NCBI RefSeq assembly: GCF_001888055.1
Contig: NZ_LXHZ01000004.1
Span: forward strand, 1 to 64,000
Direction of reading: 5' to 3'
Origin: Rappaport israeli
GTDB taxonomy: Bacteria > Pseudomonadota > Gammaproteobacteria > Cardiobacteriales > Cardiobacteriaceae
Length of the DNA: 64,000 nucleotides
Made by a program: the position numbers and the translations under genes. Shown here in pieces: positions 8,681-21,510 of this stretch (the stretch's first letter is position 1; the number at the start of each line of letters is the position of its first letter). The notes beneath the pieces were generated by a model. The model had not been told where the DNA came from and searched no databases. It saw nothing but the letters and a program-made list of their open reading frames with translations.

Positions 8681-10211
8681 ATGAATGATATAGAAAAAGA
8701 CGGGATACACAAATGCCCTGTTACACATTTAACAACAAGCAGCGGCGCGCCAGTTGTAGATAATCAAAACAGTTTGACCGCTGGGGCGCGAGGCCCTTTG
8801 TTGGCGCAGGATTTATGGCTAAATGAAAAATTAGCAGATTTTGCGCGTGAGAATATCCCTGAGCGTCGCATGCATGCTAAAGGCTCGGGCGCTTTTGGAA
8901 CGTTTACGGTGACCAACGATATTACTCAATACACGCGGGCATCGATTTTTAGTGAGGTGGGTAAAAAACTGAGATGTTTGCGCGGTTTACTACGGTGGCA
9001 GGGGAGCGTGGTGCGGCGGATGCAGAGCGCGATATTCGTGGCTTTGCGCTGAAGTTTTACACCGATGAGGGAAATTGGGATATGGTGGTAATAATACGCC
9101 TGTATTTTTTATGCGTGACCCGCGCAAATTTCCTGATTTAAATAAGGCAGTTAAGCGTGACCCGCGTACTAATCTGCGTTCTGCGCGTAATAATTGGGAT
9201 TTTTGGACGTTATTGCCAGAATCATTTCATCAGGTAACAATTTTGATGAGTGAGCGTGGGATTCCAAAATCTTATCGCCATATGCATGGTTTTGGTTCGC
9301 ATACGTATAGTTTTTGGAATAAAGAGGGTGAGCGTTTTTGGGTTAAATTCCATTTCCGTACTCAGCAGGGAATTGATAATTTGAGTAACGTTGAGGCGGC
9401 AAATGTGATTGCTGGCGACCGCGAAAGTCACCAACGTGATTTATATGAGGCAATTGAGCGTGGAGATTATCCAAAATGGACAATGTATGTGCAGATTATG
9501 CCTGAGGCTGAGGCGGAAAAGGTTCCCTATCATCCGTTTGACTTGACGAAGATTTGGCCTAAAGGGGATTATCCGCTTATTGAGGTGGGTGAATTTGAAT
9601 TAAATAAAAATCCTGAAAACTTTTTTGCCGATGTGGAGCAGGCGGCATTTGCGCCGAGTAATTTGGTGCCAGGAATTGGTGTTTCGCCCGATAAGATGTT
9701 GCAAGCGCGGTTATTTAACTATGCCGATGCGCAGCGCTATCGTTTGGGTGTAAACCATAAGCAGATTCCTGTAAATAAACCACGTTGTCCTGTCCATAGC
9801 AATGCGCGCGATGGAATGGGGCGAGTGGATGGCAATTATGGCAGTTTGCCGCACTATGAGCCTAATAGTTACCAGCAATGGCAGGAGCAGCCAGAATATG
9901 CAGAGCCTCCTCTTAAAATTAGTGGGGATGCGATGCACTGGGATTTTAGACAAGATGATGAGGATTATTTTAGTCAACCTCGGGCGCTGTTTAATCTAAT
10001 GAATAAGGCGCAGCAACAGGCGTTATTTGAGAATACGGCGGCGGCGATGGGGGATGCGCCTGATTTTATTAAATATCGTCATATTCGCAATTGCTACCGT
10101 TGTGAACCTGCGTATGCAGAGGGGGTGGCGTCGGCGCTGGGAATGAGTGTTGAAGAGGCTCAACAAGCGCGCGATAGCGACCCTGCCAAAGGCTTGCCAA
10201 GCTTTTTATAA
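8681..10211 (+). CDS. katA: Heme catalase (two frameshifts)
   Basis: A monofunctional small-subunit heme catalase detoxifying H2O2. The catalytic His is in [13 protein letters not shown] (about H65). The proximal heme Tyr motif is [13 protein letters not shown], with [20 protein letters not shown] and the [14 protein letters not shown] segment between. The frame breaks after SEVGKK near 8970, where one missing A restores [20 protein letters not shown]. It breaks again near 9087, where a missing G restores [12 protein letters not shown]. The rebuilt length of about 510 residues is normal. It stands alone between terminators. AGAGG precedes the ATG. Confidence 0.92.
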
Positions 10212-10295
10212 TCAACAGGTTGTGATGATTGCTAGAAAGGGCTTGCAGAGGATTTAATGAAATGTGTTAGATAGGCGAGGATTTCTGGCAGAGAG

Positions 10296-10318
10296 AAGGG
10301 GCATTAGCCCCTTTTTTT
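10296..10318 (+). terminator. Catalase terminator
   Basis: AAGGGGC-ATTA-GCCCCTT followed by Ts. The rest of the 230-base gap to hemW (10212-10442) shows nothing recognisable. Confidence 0.85.
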
Positions 10319-10442
10319 ATGCGCGCGGTTTTGATGGGTTAAGTTTGGCACTATGAGGATTAATAGTGAATTAGAGATAAAAATTAAGCGGTGATTGTTA
10401 GTATTTTTAACAAGTTAATAAGTAGGGGCAGGTTGTTTTGGC

Positions 10443-11603
10443 TTAGAGGAAAGCGGTTAGGACGTCGTTGAGCAAGGCAAAACCGCGTGGGGTGGTTTGT
10501 AGGTGCTGTTGATAGTTGGGATGAAGGAGTTTTTGCGTGCTGAGGTGTTCTAGGATGGGTTTTAGGTCGTGGTGGGTGAGTTGGGTGCGTGTGTTGAGAT
10601 AGTCGGTGGGGACGCCTTGTTGTAAACGTAGGGCGTTCATCATAAATTCAAAGGCTTGGTCTTCTTTTTTGATGATGAGGTGTTGGTCAAGGTATGGATT
10701 TTGGTAATTGGATTTATTTCCTGCGCGTTGATAGGCGGTGGGGGCGCGGTATTTTCTGGTGCGAGTGATGGTTTTATCCGCAAGGGTGAGTTTTCCATGA
10801 GCCCCTGCGCCGATGCCGATGTAATCGCCAAATTGCCAGTAGTTAAGATTATGTTGGCTTTTGCGGTTGTTTGTCCATGCTGAGGTTTCGTATTGTTGAT
10901 AGTGGTGGCTTTTGAGGTAGGCGCTGCCGAGTTCATAGAATTGGATTTGTTGGTCGTCGTTGGGTAGGGGTGGGGGATTTTGGTAAAAGGGGGTGTTGGG
11001 TTCTAGGGTGAGTTGATACCAGCTGATGTGTTCGGGTTGGTAGTCTATGGCTTGTTGGAGGTCTGTGAGCATTTGCTCTGGGCTTTGCTCAGGTAGTGCG
11101 AACATGAGGTCGAGATTTAGGCGCTCAAAGCCTGCGTGGTGGGCGAGTGTGATGGCGCGGTGGGCTTCGTCGCTGTTGTGGATGCGTCCTAGGCTGTGGA
11201 GTTTTTGTTTATCAAAGCTTTGGATGCCTAGAGAAAGGCGGTTTATGCCGATTTGGCGGTAGTCGCTAAATCGTTGTTGTTCAGCGGTGCCAGGGTTGGC
11301 TTCGAGGGTGATTTCGCACTCTGGGCTTAGTTTGGCATGGCGCTGGAGGTGGTTTAGGAGAATCTCTAGGCTTTTGGCGCTAAAGAGGCTGGGGGTGCCG
11401 CCGCCAAAAAAGATGCTGTGGATTGGGCGGTGCTGGTGGGGTTGGTAGTCGGCATTAAAATCTGCGATGAGGTGTTGGATGTATTGTTGTTCATCGATGG
11501 GTTGGGTGAGTTTGTGGGAGTTGAAATCGCAGTAGGGGCATTTGCGGATACACCATGGGATATGAATGTAGAGGCTTAAGGGGGGTTGTTGTGTTGCGTT
11601 CAT
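10443..11603 (-). CDS. hemW: Radical SAM heme chaperone HemW
   Basis: 386 residues, in frame throughout. The radical-SAM motif WCIRKCPYCDFNSH has Cys at 18, 22 and 25. FFGGGTPSLF, the EANPGT block and INRLSLGIQSFD are family hallmarks, and the C-terminal HemN_C region ends with TPRGFALLNDVL. HemW is the heme-trafficking relative of HemN and lacks coproporphyrinogen oxidase activity in characterised cases. Its ATG overlaps the end of darP by the ATGA arrangement. Composition is strongly Gln/His/Asn/Pro-rich, reflecting the strand bias of the region. Confidence 0.92.
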   Translation of the reverse strand: MNATQQPPLSLYIHIPWCIRKCPYCDFNSHKLTQPIDEQQYIQHLIADFNADYQPHQHRPIHSIFFGGGTPSLFSAKSLEILLNHLQRHAKLSPECEITLEANPGTAEQQRFSDYRQIGINRLSLGIQSFDKQKLHSLGRIHNSDEAHRAITLAHHAGFERLNLDLMFALPEQSPEQMLTDLQQAIDYQPEHISWYQLTLEPNTPFYQNPPPLPNDDQQIQFYELGSAYLKSHHYQQYETSAWTNNRKSQHNLNYWQFGDYIGIGAGAHGKLTLADKTITRTRKYRAPTAYQRAGNKSNYQNPYLDQHLIIKKEDQAFEFMMNALRLQQGVPTDYLNTRTQLTHHDLKPILEHLSTQKLLHPNYQQHLQTTPRGFALLNDVLTAFL

Positions 11604-12168
11604 GTGGGGTCGTTTGGGGTTTCGTCAGTGGGGGTGTAGTTTAGGGGGAGGGTTTGAAGATATTTTCTAAGTTTGCGTTGGTGTTTGTTGATGGTGGGGG
11701 GCGTGTCGGTTGTTTGAGGGGGTGCTTTTTGCGCTTGGCGGGTGAGTTGGCGGATATATTGTAGGTCTAGGGTGTGATAGCGGTCTAATAGTTCACTAAG
11801 AATATTGGGGTCGTTGTTAAGTAGGCGGTTGAGTTCGTGGTCAATGCGTTGATTTTTTTGTGGGTCGTTTAGATAGGCGTGGTTGATGTGTTGATGGGCT
11901 TTTAAAATGGCGGTTTCGTCTTGTTCGATGATTAGACGGGTGAGGTAGTTTAGATGGCGCTTGAGGCGTTGCCTGTTAGACGTTTGCCTAAGATAAGGGC
12001 GTCTTGGAGTTGGGCGTCAATTGGTAGTAGTGGATATTGCTGACTGGGGAGTTTTAATAGGGTTTGGGCGAAGGCTTTGGTTTGTTCGCGTTCGCGTTTG
12101 AGTTGCTTTTGTTATCGCGGATAACGCGCCCTTCTTCGTCATAGGTTTTTTCGGTTTTTGTCGCTCAT
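11600..12168 (-). CDS. darP: Ribosome-associated protein DarP/YjgA (at least three frameshifts)
   Basis: The DarP (YjgA) family assists 50S subunit maturation. No single frame is long here, but piecing frames together from the ATG at 12168 gives the expected protein. It starts MSDKNRKTYDEEGRVIRDN, followed by QLKRERE..FAQTLLKLPSQQ, LPIDAQLQDALILGKRLTGN, LKRHLNYLTRLIIEQDETA, then LDRYHTLDLQYIRQLTRQAQK and LRKYLQTLPLNY. Indels are needed near 12145 (an extra A), near 12110 and near 11970 (a missing C). The stop overlaps the hemW start. Identification rests on the order and spacing of these blocks matching the family. It could be a real pseudogene, but indel errors are common in this window. Confidence 0.72.
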
Positions 12169-12231
12169 TTTTTATTTGTCTAAATTTAGGTGGCGCTATA
12201 ATAGCAGGCTTTTTGTGCGCTCGGAGGGTTT

Positions 12232-13656
12232 ATGCGGTTGCTGTGGATTTTTTGTCTGCTGTGGATGTGGGAGGGGGTGTGGGCGCAGTCTTTGTCTGTG
12301 CCAGCAGCTATTGATGAGGCTTTTAAAACTTATGGCGTCGATAGGGAGGAGGTGAGTCTGTGGGTGCAGGCGGTGGATGCGGATGTGCCGTTGGTGGAGA
12401 TTAATGGGTTTAAGCAACGTAATCCTGCGTCTGTGGCGAAGTTGTTGACAACTGCTGGGGGGTTGATTCGCTTGGGAGAGGATTTTCGCTGGCAAACGCA
12501 ATTTTATGTGGATGCTTTGCCTGATGCGCAGGGGGTGGTTGAGGGGAATCTGTATGTGAAGGGGGGCGGGGATCCGTTTTTGGTCGATGAGCGATTTGAG
12601 GCGATGCTTAGAGCGTTGCGCGATAGTGGAATACGTCATATTACGGGGAATTTGGTGTTGGATAATTCGATGTTTGCGCTGGCTTTGGAGGAGCGCGATG
12701 CGGTAACGTTTGATGGTCAGGGGTGGCAGCCGTATAACGCGATTCCAGATGCGTTGATGTTGAATTTTCGCACGTTGAAGGTGCGTTTTGAGCCTGAGGG
12801 TTCTCAAGGGGTGGCGGTGTCGCTTGTGCCTAAAATTAATAGTTGGAAGGTGGTCGATGAGTTGCGGGTGCTGAATAAGGCGGCGTGTAATCGTGAGGGG
12901 TTTTCTCCGTCTTTTGAGTTGCTACGCGATGCGCAGGGGATGGTGAGGTTGCAGGTTACGGGAAATTATAGTCGTCGCTGCGGGGTGCAGGAGTTGTTGG
13001 TGGCGATGGGGGAGGCAAGTGAGCTGTTTTATTATGCATTTTTAGAACAATGGCAGGCGCTTGGGGGGAGTGTGGATGGGCAGGGAATGTTGGCGAAGGT
13101 GCCTTCAACTGCAAAATTGGTGTATGTGGGGGAATCATTACCGCTGGCAGATTTAATCGAGAAGATGAATCAGGAAAGTAATAATGTGATGACGCGACAA
13201 TTATTGCTGACGCTTGGGGGAGAGGTGTTTGGAGAGCCAGCAACTTTGCAACGTTCACGAACCGCGCTTTTGCAGACGCTTTCGGCGTTTGGTGTCGATA
13301 CGCGTGGAATGATTGTTGATAATGGGTCGGGGCTTTCGCGGGTAACGCGGGTGAGCGCGGCGCAGTTGGTGATGTTGTTGCGTAGTTTGTATTATTCGGA
13401 TAAGGGGGAGGCGTTTATGCGCTCTTTGGCGGTGGCAGGGGAGTCTGGGACGTTGCGTAAGCGCTATCGTGGAGAGGTGTTGGAGGGTCGAGTATTTGGA
13501 AAAACGGGAACAATTAATCAGGTGAGAGCGTTTGCAGGATTTGTGCAGGCGCGTTCGGGGCGTGATTATGTGGTGGTGATGCTGGCAAATGGAAAAACAG
13601 CGGTAAAAAGTCGGGCAATGCAAGATGCTGTGTTGCGTTGGGTGTATGAACGTTAG
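12232..13656 (+). CDS. dacB: D-alanyl-D-alanine carboxypeptidase/endopeptidase (PBP4)
   Basis: 474 residues of the S13 peptidase family, periplasmic murein DD-carboxypeptidase/endopeptidase. A signal peptide (RLLWIFCLLWMWEGVWA) is followed by the active-site SVAK at S67-K70. SNN (in ESNNVMTRQ) and KTGT near the C-terminus complete the serine-hydrolase triad motifs. The large insert between SxxK and SxN is typical of PBP4. A GGAGG-like site precedes the ATG. The YafK-like gene follows after 10 bases, so cell-wall enzymes are probably co-expressed. It is very G-rich, making a 203-codon false antisense ORF. Confidence 0.92.
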   Translation: MRLLWIFCLLWMWEGVWAQSLSVPAAIDEAFKTYGVDREEVSLWVQAVDADVPLVEINGFKQRNPASVAKLLTTAGGLIRLGEDFRWQTQFYVDALPDAQGVVEGNLYVKGGGDPFLVDERFEAMLRALRDSGIRHITGNLVLDNSMFALALEERDAVTFDGQGWQPYNAIPDALMLNFRTLKVRFEPEGSQGVAVSLVPKINSWKVVDELRVLNKAACNREGFSPSFELLRDAQGMVRLQVTGNYSRRCGVQELLVAMGEASELFYYAFLEQWQALGGSVDGQGMLAKVPSTAKLVYVGESLPLADLIEKMNQESNNVMTRQLLLTLGGEVFGEPATLQRSRTALLQTLSAFGVDTRGMIVDNGSGLSRVTRVSAAQLVMLLRSLYYSDKGEAFMRSLAVAGESGTLRKRYRGEVLEGRVFGKTGTINQVRAFAGFVQARSGRDYVVVMLANGKTAVKSRAMQDAVLRWVYER

Positions 13657-13666
13657 GAGGTTTGAA

Positions 13667-14403
13667 ATGCGGTTTGGTTGGATTTTTTTATTGGGGGTTG
13701 TGTTGGCAGGATGCGGGGGCGGTGTACAAAAATTGCCTGTAACAGAGGTGGCGCGGGAGGCAGTAGCGCCTAAAGAGGTGCGCCATGTGAAAGATGAAAT
13801 GGCGCTGAAGGGGTTTGAATGGGGCGCGCCAGCGTATGTGCGGATTTTTAAGAAGGAGGCGGTGCTGGAGGTGTGGTTGAAGAAGTCATCGGGGAGTATG
13901 CGCGCTTTCGTGAGTTTCCAATTTGTATTTTTTCAGGGGAATTGGGCCCTAAGTTGAAAACAGGTGATAAACAGTCGCCTGAGGGGTTTTATGCGGTTAA
14001 TCTCAAGGCGCTTAATCCAAATTCGCGTTATCATTTGTCGTTTAATTTAGGGTTTCCTAATGAGTTTGACCGCGCGCATGGTTATACGGGAAGTTATTTG
14101 ATGGTGCATGGTGATTGTGTGTCGGTTGGTTGTTATGCCATGGGGGATAAGCAGATTGAGGAGATTTATACGTTGGTGGCGCAGGCGTTGCAACATGGTC
14201 AGGCTGAAGTGCCCGTGCATGTGTTTCCTTTTAAAATGACGCGTGAGAATTTATTGGCTTATCAGGGCAGTAAGTGGTTGGGTTTTTGGCGTCAGTTAAA
14301 ACCCGCGTATGATTTTTTTGAGCAGTATCATTTGCCGCCAATAATGCTGGTGCGTGATAAGCGTTATGAGTTGGATGTGTTAAACAGTCAACGCAATTTT
14401 TAG
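13667..14403 (+). CDS. YafK-type L,D-transpeptidase-family lipoprotein (frameshifted)
   Basis: A YkuD-fold murein enzyme. The start at 13667 follows AGGAGG and gives a lipoprotein signal, LLGVVLAGCGGG (lipobox LAGC). The first frame runs out near 13895; adding one G to the GGGG run restores KKSSGEYARFREFPICIFSG and joins the second frame. The catalytic motif is HGDCVSVGCYAM (HGx3SxGC). C-terminal KWLGFWRQLKPAYDFFEQYH resembles E. coli YafK (LdtF/DpaA), which cleaves Lpp from peptidoglycan. Whether this protein makes or cleaves cross-links cannot be told from sequence. It lies directly behind dacB. Confidence 0.83.
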
Positions 14404-14417
14404 ATTAGGGGAGAGGT

Positions 14418-15448
14418 ATGCGGTTTCGTAATGGGTGTGTGTGCTGGGGTTGGCGTTGATGGCAGGTAGCGCGATGGCACAAGATAAGAATGAGGCGCTT
14501 GCCGAGCAGGGGCGCTTTTTTACCTTGGCAACTGGTTATAGTAATGGCATTTATTATTTGTTTGGAACGATTATTGGGGCGTTGGCGTCTAGCCCTGTTG
14601 GTGGGCTTACTTGTGAGGTGGGGGGGCATTGTGGGGCAGAGCAAACGACGATTGTGAATTTGTCTTCGCAAGGGTCGCAGGCAAATTTGGTGTTGTTGCA
14701 AGAGGGGAAAGTAGATTCGGCGTTTGTGCAGTCAAATTTGGCGTATTGGGCGTATACGGCAACCGCGCTGTATGACAAAAAACCTCCTCAGGAGAATTTG
14801 CGCGCTATTGCGAGTTTTTATCCAGAGCTGTTGCATTTGGTTGTGCCTGCAGATTCAGGGATTTCGTCGCTGGCGGATTTGCGCGGTAAGCGTGTGGGCA
14901 TGGGGGCAAAAGATTCTGGAACTTTGATAAATGTTCGTCAAATGCTTAAGGCATTTAATTTAGAAGAGGGCGAGTTTACTCCTAGTTTTTTGAGTTTACG
15001 CGAGACGTTGGCTCAGTTTGAAAACGCTGAACTGGATGCTTTCTTTTTTGTTGGGGGTGTGCCTACGCCTGCAATTGCTCAGCTAGCTGATAAGATGGCA
15101 ATTGATTTGATTGCACTGGATGGGGCATCTAGTGATGGCTTGCTCACAGCTAATAGCGCTAATAACTACTATACGCAACGCGAGATTCCAGCAGGGGCGT
15201 ATCGTGGGGTAAATAAGGCGGTGCCAACGCTTGCGGTGATGGCGCTATGGCTTACAACAGAGGCTGCCGATAAGGAGCAGGTTTATGCGATGACTAAAGC
15301 GATTTGGACGCAGGAAAATCATCCTTATTGGGTTAAGCAGTTATTGCCAGTAGGTGGGCTTGAAATGTCGCATGCGCTTGATGGTATTGGGATTCCATTG
15401 CATGCTGGCGCAAAGCGCTACTATAATGAGGTGGGTAAACGGTTTTAG
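14418..15448 (+). CDS. TAXI-family TRAP transporter solute-binding protein (5' frameshift)
   Basis: About 340 residues of the TAXI group of periplasmic binding proteins: FTLATGYSNGIYYLFGTIIGAL near the N-terminus, NLSSQGSQANLVLLQEGKVDSAF, and LRGKRVGMGAKDSGT. GGGGAGAGG supports the ATG at 14418, but that frame fails within the signal peptide at a (TG)n repeat. Changing the repeat by one unit links MRFRNG to CVLGLALMAGSAMAQ. A GTG at 14435 is the alternative start. TAXI proteins normally pair with a fused DctQM permease; none is within this window. A CEVGGHCG pair may form a disulfide. Confidence 0.82.
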
Positions 15449-15563
15449 TTGAGTAGTTTGATTATCACTTGGACTTATAATTTTTTTTGCATGCGTTGAG
15501 AGTGGGCAGATAAACGCGTAAACTACCGCCTATCTTTTATTTTTTCGCGAGACTGGATTGACT

Positions 15564-18406
15564 ATGACTACATCATTTAAAGATTTTAAACAATCGTCTG
15601 GACTATACGGTGGTAATGCGTCTTATGTTGAGGAGCTGTATGAGCAGTATTTGCAAAACCCACAGGCGGTGAGTGAGTATTGGCAACGCTATTTTTCTAC
15701 AATTAAGGCAGATAGTTCTTCAGAGGTTTCGCGCTTGGCGGTGCAGGAAAAATTTGCGTATTTGGCGCAATTGCCTGCAGCGACTGGGGGCGTTGATTCA
15801 GTTGAGATGCAAAAACAAATTGCGGTGTTAAATTTGATTGCGGCGTATCGCTATCGTGCGCATCGTAGCGCAGAGGTTGACCCAGTGGGTATTCGTGAGC
15901 GCCGTGGGATGGAAGAGTTTGAGATTAAGCGCTATGGGTTAGATGAAAATGATTTGAATAAAACTTTTCAGGTTGATGGCGCTTTTGGACAACAGCAGAT
16001 GACGCTTAAAACGCTTATCGCTAAGCTTGAGAAAACTTATAACCATCATATTGGTTTGGAGTTTGGGCATGTCTGGGAAAAAGAGGAGCACGATTGGTTT
16101 ATTGAGCAGATGGAAGCGACAGCGGGAGAGTTTAATTTTAGCGCTAAACAAAAAGAGCGCTTGTTAAAGCAGTTGGTGCGCGCAGATGGTTTGGAGAAAT
16201 ATTTGCATCGTCGCTATGTAGGGCAAAAACGCTTTTCACTAGAAGGGGGCGATGCGTTAATTCCGCTTACTCAGGCAATTATTGATATTTTAAGTGATAG
16301 AGAGACAGAAGAGGTCGGCATTGCGATGGCGCACCGTGGGCGCTTGAATATGTTGATTAATATATTAGGCAAAACGCCTCAGGCGCTATTTGATGAGTTT
16401 GAGGGAAAATTTGAGCCAGCAAAAAATCGCAGTGGAGATGTGAAGTATCATATGGGCTTTTCATCACGCATGCAGACAGATAAAGGCACTTTGGATATTT
16501 CTTTGGCATACAATCCATCGCATTTGGAATTTGTTAATGCAGTGCAAATGGGCTCGACGCGCGCACGTTTAGAGCGTCAGCGTATGAAAGAAAAAGAAAA
16601 ATCAGCAAACGAAGTGAATATACTTGAGGTGGCTAATCGTGCGGTGCCTATTTTAATTCATGGCGATGCGGCATTGGCTGGACAGGGAATTAATCAGGAA
16701 GTGTTGCAGTTAGCGCAGTTGCGCGGGTATCAAGTAGGCGGTTCTGTGCATATTGTGGTGAATAATCAAATTGGATTTACAACGTCTAATTTAGAGGATG
16801 CGCGCTCATCGATGTATTGCACGGATATTGCTAAATCAACTCAGGTGCCAGTTTTTCATGTCAATGGTGATGACCCTGAAGCGGTGGTGTTTGCAGGACG
16901 TTTAGCCATTGAGTATTTATTGCGTTTTCAAAAAGATGTATTTATCGATTTGGTTTGCTATCGCCGTTTGGGGCATAACGAGGCAGATGAACCATCGGCA
17001 ACGCAACCAATTATGTATCAAAAAATTCGTAATCACCCTGTTCCTGCAGAGGTTTATGCTCAAAAGCTCCTCGAGGAGGGGATAATTGAAAAACAAACGT
17101 TGCAAACTTTGCAAGAAGATTATCAGGAGCGGTTGGCTAATGGCGAAAGTGTCGCGCTAGCTGAGCAAATTGATGAAAATAAAGATAAATTAGCGCAAGA
17201 ATGGAAAGCGCTTCGCCATCAAGACTGGGAAAAGGCAGTGGATACCAAGGTAGATTTGGCGCGCTTGCAAGCATTGGGGGAGAAGACTTTCTCAGCGCCA
17301 GAGTCGTTTAAAGCGCATAAGATTGTAAATAAGATATTAGCAACGCGTCGCGATATGATTGCAGGAAAGCAAGCGCTGGACTGGGGGGCGGCGGAGAATT
17401 TGGCATATGCCACTCTTTTAGATGAAGGCTATTTGGTGCGTCTCTCAGGTGAGGATTCTGGAAGAGGGACTTTTTCACACCGCCATGCTGTTTTGCACGA
17501 CCAAGAAACAGGCGAGAGCTATTTGCCCTTGGCGTATTTAAAGGATAATCAACCCTCGGTTAGAGTTATTGATTCGCTACTTTCTGAGATGGGCGCTTTG
17601 GGATTTGAATATGGTTATGCAACCGCTGAACCTAAGGGGTTGATTGTGTGGGAGGCGCAGTTTGGTGATTTTGCAAACGCAGCACAGGTGATTATTGACC
17701 AGTTTATTGCTTCAGGAGAGACCAAATGGGGGCGTTATTGTGGATTGGTGATGTTGTTACCGCACGGATATGAGGGGCAAGGTCCTGAGCATTCTTCCGC
17801 GCGTTTGGAGCGTTTTCTGCAATTATGCGCCAAGGATAATATGATTGTGGCGATGCCACTACACCAGCGCAGATTTTCCATTTGTTGCGTTTGCAGGTGT
17901 TGCGTGAGTTTCGTAAGCCATTGATTGTAATGTCGCCTAAGTCGTTGTTGCGTCATAAATTAGCTGTTAGTGAGATGGAGGCTTTGGCGGAGGGTCAATT
18001 TGAGCGGGTTATTGGTGAGATTAATGCGGATATTGTCGCTGATAAGGTGCGCCGTGTGGTGCTATGCTCGGGTAAGGTTTATTACGATTTATTGCAAAAA
18101 CGTCGTGAAGATAAGATTTCAGATGTAGTGTTGATTCGTTTGGAGCAACTTTATCCGTTCCCGCTAAAAGAGGTGAAAGAGATTTTGGCGCAATATCCAG
18201 AACAGGCGCAATATGTGTGGGTTCAGGAAGAACCACGCAATCAGGGCGCATGGTTGAAAGTTTTAGAATCAACCTTGGATGAATTAGGTAGCCGTCGCTT
18301 GCATTATATTGGGCGCGAGGAGTCTGCTTCTACAGCAGCAGGCTATACAAAAGTGCATAATGCTGAGCAGGCGGCATTGGTTGATGAAGCATTAAAAGTA
18401 TCTTAA
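15564..18406 (+). CDS. sucA: 2-oxoglutarate dehydrogenase E1 (frameshifted)
   Basis: A thiamine-diphosphate E1 subunit decarboxylating 2-oxoglutarate in the TCA cycle. The N-terminal E2-binding stretch is [57 protein letters not shown] and [18 protein letters not shown] are E1o hallmarks. The C-terminal transketolase-like part is broken near 17870: one missing A restores [20 protein letters not shown] and joins the last 170 residues. Rebuilt length is about 945 residues, normal. It is followed after 22 bases by sucB. Confidence 0.95.
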
Positions 18407-18428
18407 AGAAAAGTCAAAAGAGGTTTAT

Positions 18429-19673
18429 ATGAGTATAGATGTAAAAGTTCCTGAATTGCCTGAGTCGGTTGCAGATGCGACGTTGGTCGATTGGCATAAA
18501 AAAGTGGGGGATTATGTTGAAGAGGGTGAGAATTTAGTTGACCTTGAAACAGATAAAGTGGTGTTGGAATTGCCTGCGCCTGTTTCTGGAACGCTAAAAG
18601 AAATTGTGCAAGAAGATGGCGCAACCGTTGGTAGTGGTGAGGTTGTGGCTAAGATTGAGGCGGGTGAGAGACCTGCCGATGAAGATGATGAAGGTGAAGA
18701 GAATTCCTCTTCTCAAGAGAAAAAAGATAGTCAGTCTGATGCAAAAGAAAAGTCAAAAGATCAGTCAGATAAAAAAGATAAAGACAATAAAAAAGCTAAG
18801 TCAGATAAAGAGAATCAAAAGGATAAAAAATCTTCAGAAGATAAAAACGCTTCACCAGCTGCGCGTAAATTAGGGATTGAAAACGATATTAAATCGAGTG
18901 AGGTTTCAGGTAGTGGGCGTGGCGGACGTGTAACGAAAGCAGATATGCAAAAGCATATTTCAAGCGGTGGATCGCGTCAGGAGGAGCGGGTGCCTATGAC
19001 GCGAATGCGTAAGCGCATTGCAGAGCGGTTAATGCAGGCGCAATCATCAACGGCGATGCTCACAACGTTTAATGAAGTGAATATGAAGCCGATTATGGAT
19101 TTGCGCAAGCAGTATCAAGACCAATTTGTGCGTAAATATGATATTAAATTGGGCTTTATGTCGTTTTTTGTTAAGGCTGCTGTGGAGGCGCTAAAAGCGT
19201 TTCCTGCGGTTAATGCGGCCATTGATGGTGAGGATATTATTTATCACAATTATTATGATATTGGCATTGCGGTATCAAGTCCGCGTGGTTTGGTTGTGCC
19301 GATTTTGCGCAATAGTGAGCAATTAGGTTTTGCTGATATCGAACAAGGAATTGCTGATTTTGCCTCTAAGGCAAAAGAAGGCTCTTTAACGCTAGAAGAG
19401 ATAACAGGCGGAACTTTTTCAATTACTAATGGTGGAATTTTTGGTTCGATGATGTCCACGCCAATTTTAAATCCACCACAAAGCGCTATTTTAGGGATGC
19501 ATAATATTGTTGAGCGTGCGGTGATTGAAAAAGGAGAGATTGTGATTCGCCCAATGATGTATCTGGCGCTTAGTTATGACCACCGTATTATTGATGGACG
19601 CGAGGCGGTTGGATTTTTGGTTACTATTAAAAACTTAATCGAAGACCCCGCGCGGATGTTGTTAAACGTTTAG
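18429..19673 (+). CDS. sucB: Dihydrolipoyl succinyltransferase E2
   Basis: 414 residues. The lipoyl domain spans about residues 1-80, with the lipoylated lysine K43 in ETDKVVLE. A peripheral-subunit-binding domain lies at about 141-178 ([20 protein letters not shown]). The catalytic core contains [16 protein letters not shown] with its His and Asp. The linker at about residues 81-141 is unusual: it is almost entirely Lys, Asp, Ser, Glu and Asn instead of the usual Ala/Pro-rich hinge. It transfers succinyl groups to CoA in the same complex as SucA and Lpd. GAGG lies before the ATG. Confidence 0.95.
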   Translation: MSIDVKVPELPESVADATLVDWHKKVGDYVEEGENLVDLETDKVVLELPAPVSGTLKEIVQEDGATVGSGEVVAKIEAGERPADEDDEGEENSSSQEKKDSQSDAKEKSKDQSDKKDKDNKKAKSDKENQKDKKSSEDKNASPAARKLGIENDIKSSEVSGSGRGGRVTKADMQKHISSGGSRQEERVPMTRMRKRIAERLMQAQSSTAMLTTFNEVNMKPIMDLRKQYQDQFVRKYDIKLGFMSFFVKAAVEALKAFPAVNAAIDGEDIIYHNYYDIGIAVSSPRGLVVPILRNSEQLGFADIEQGIADFASKAKEGSLTLEEITGGTFSITNGGIFGSMMSTPILNPPQSAILGMHNIVERAVIEKGEIVIRPMMYLALSYDHRIIDGREAVGFLVTIKNLIEDPARMLLNV

Positions 19674-19707
19674 CATTTTGGATTAATACATTGTTGTTGC
19701 GTTTTGA

Positions 19708-21219
<1,512 letters not shown>

Positions 21220-21262
21220 TCTGTTTAAAAAAATTTTAGATAAAACCGTTTTGGCGGTAGAG

Positions 21263-21295
21263 CGGCGTTAAGGCTAACCTTAGCGCCGTTTTTTT
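21263..21295 (+). terminator. Terminator after lpd
   Basis: CGGCGTTAAGG and CCTTAGCGCCG pair (one G-T) around CTAA, followed by seven Ts. Confidence 0.88.
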
Positions 21296-21510
21296 ATGTA
21301 AAAAACAAGTATTGACTGATTAAAGAAGCGGTGAATTGCCCCTAATTAAATGGTTATGGTGCGAAATTTTGCCATCCATAATCACTCAAATCCCCGCCTT
21401 TTGTGAACCTCTACCGCTAAAAAATATCGCTACGACAAGCGCTTTAAACAATACTCAATCTTTGTGTTTCAGCTTAAGCTGGCGAATATGCAGATATTGT
21501 GATTCATTGA

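Noticed and set aside
9075-10211. Catalase fragment taken as a separate gene with a TTG start
   Set aside because: It begins inside the catalase core; restoring one G near 9087 joins it to the upstream part.
12196-12807. 203-codon antisense ORF opposite dacB, rich in His, Arg, Ile and Leu
   Set aside because: It is a shadow of dacB produced by the G-rich strand; it has no motif, no ribosome site and overlaps a clear enzyme.
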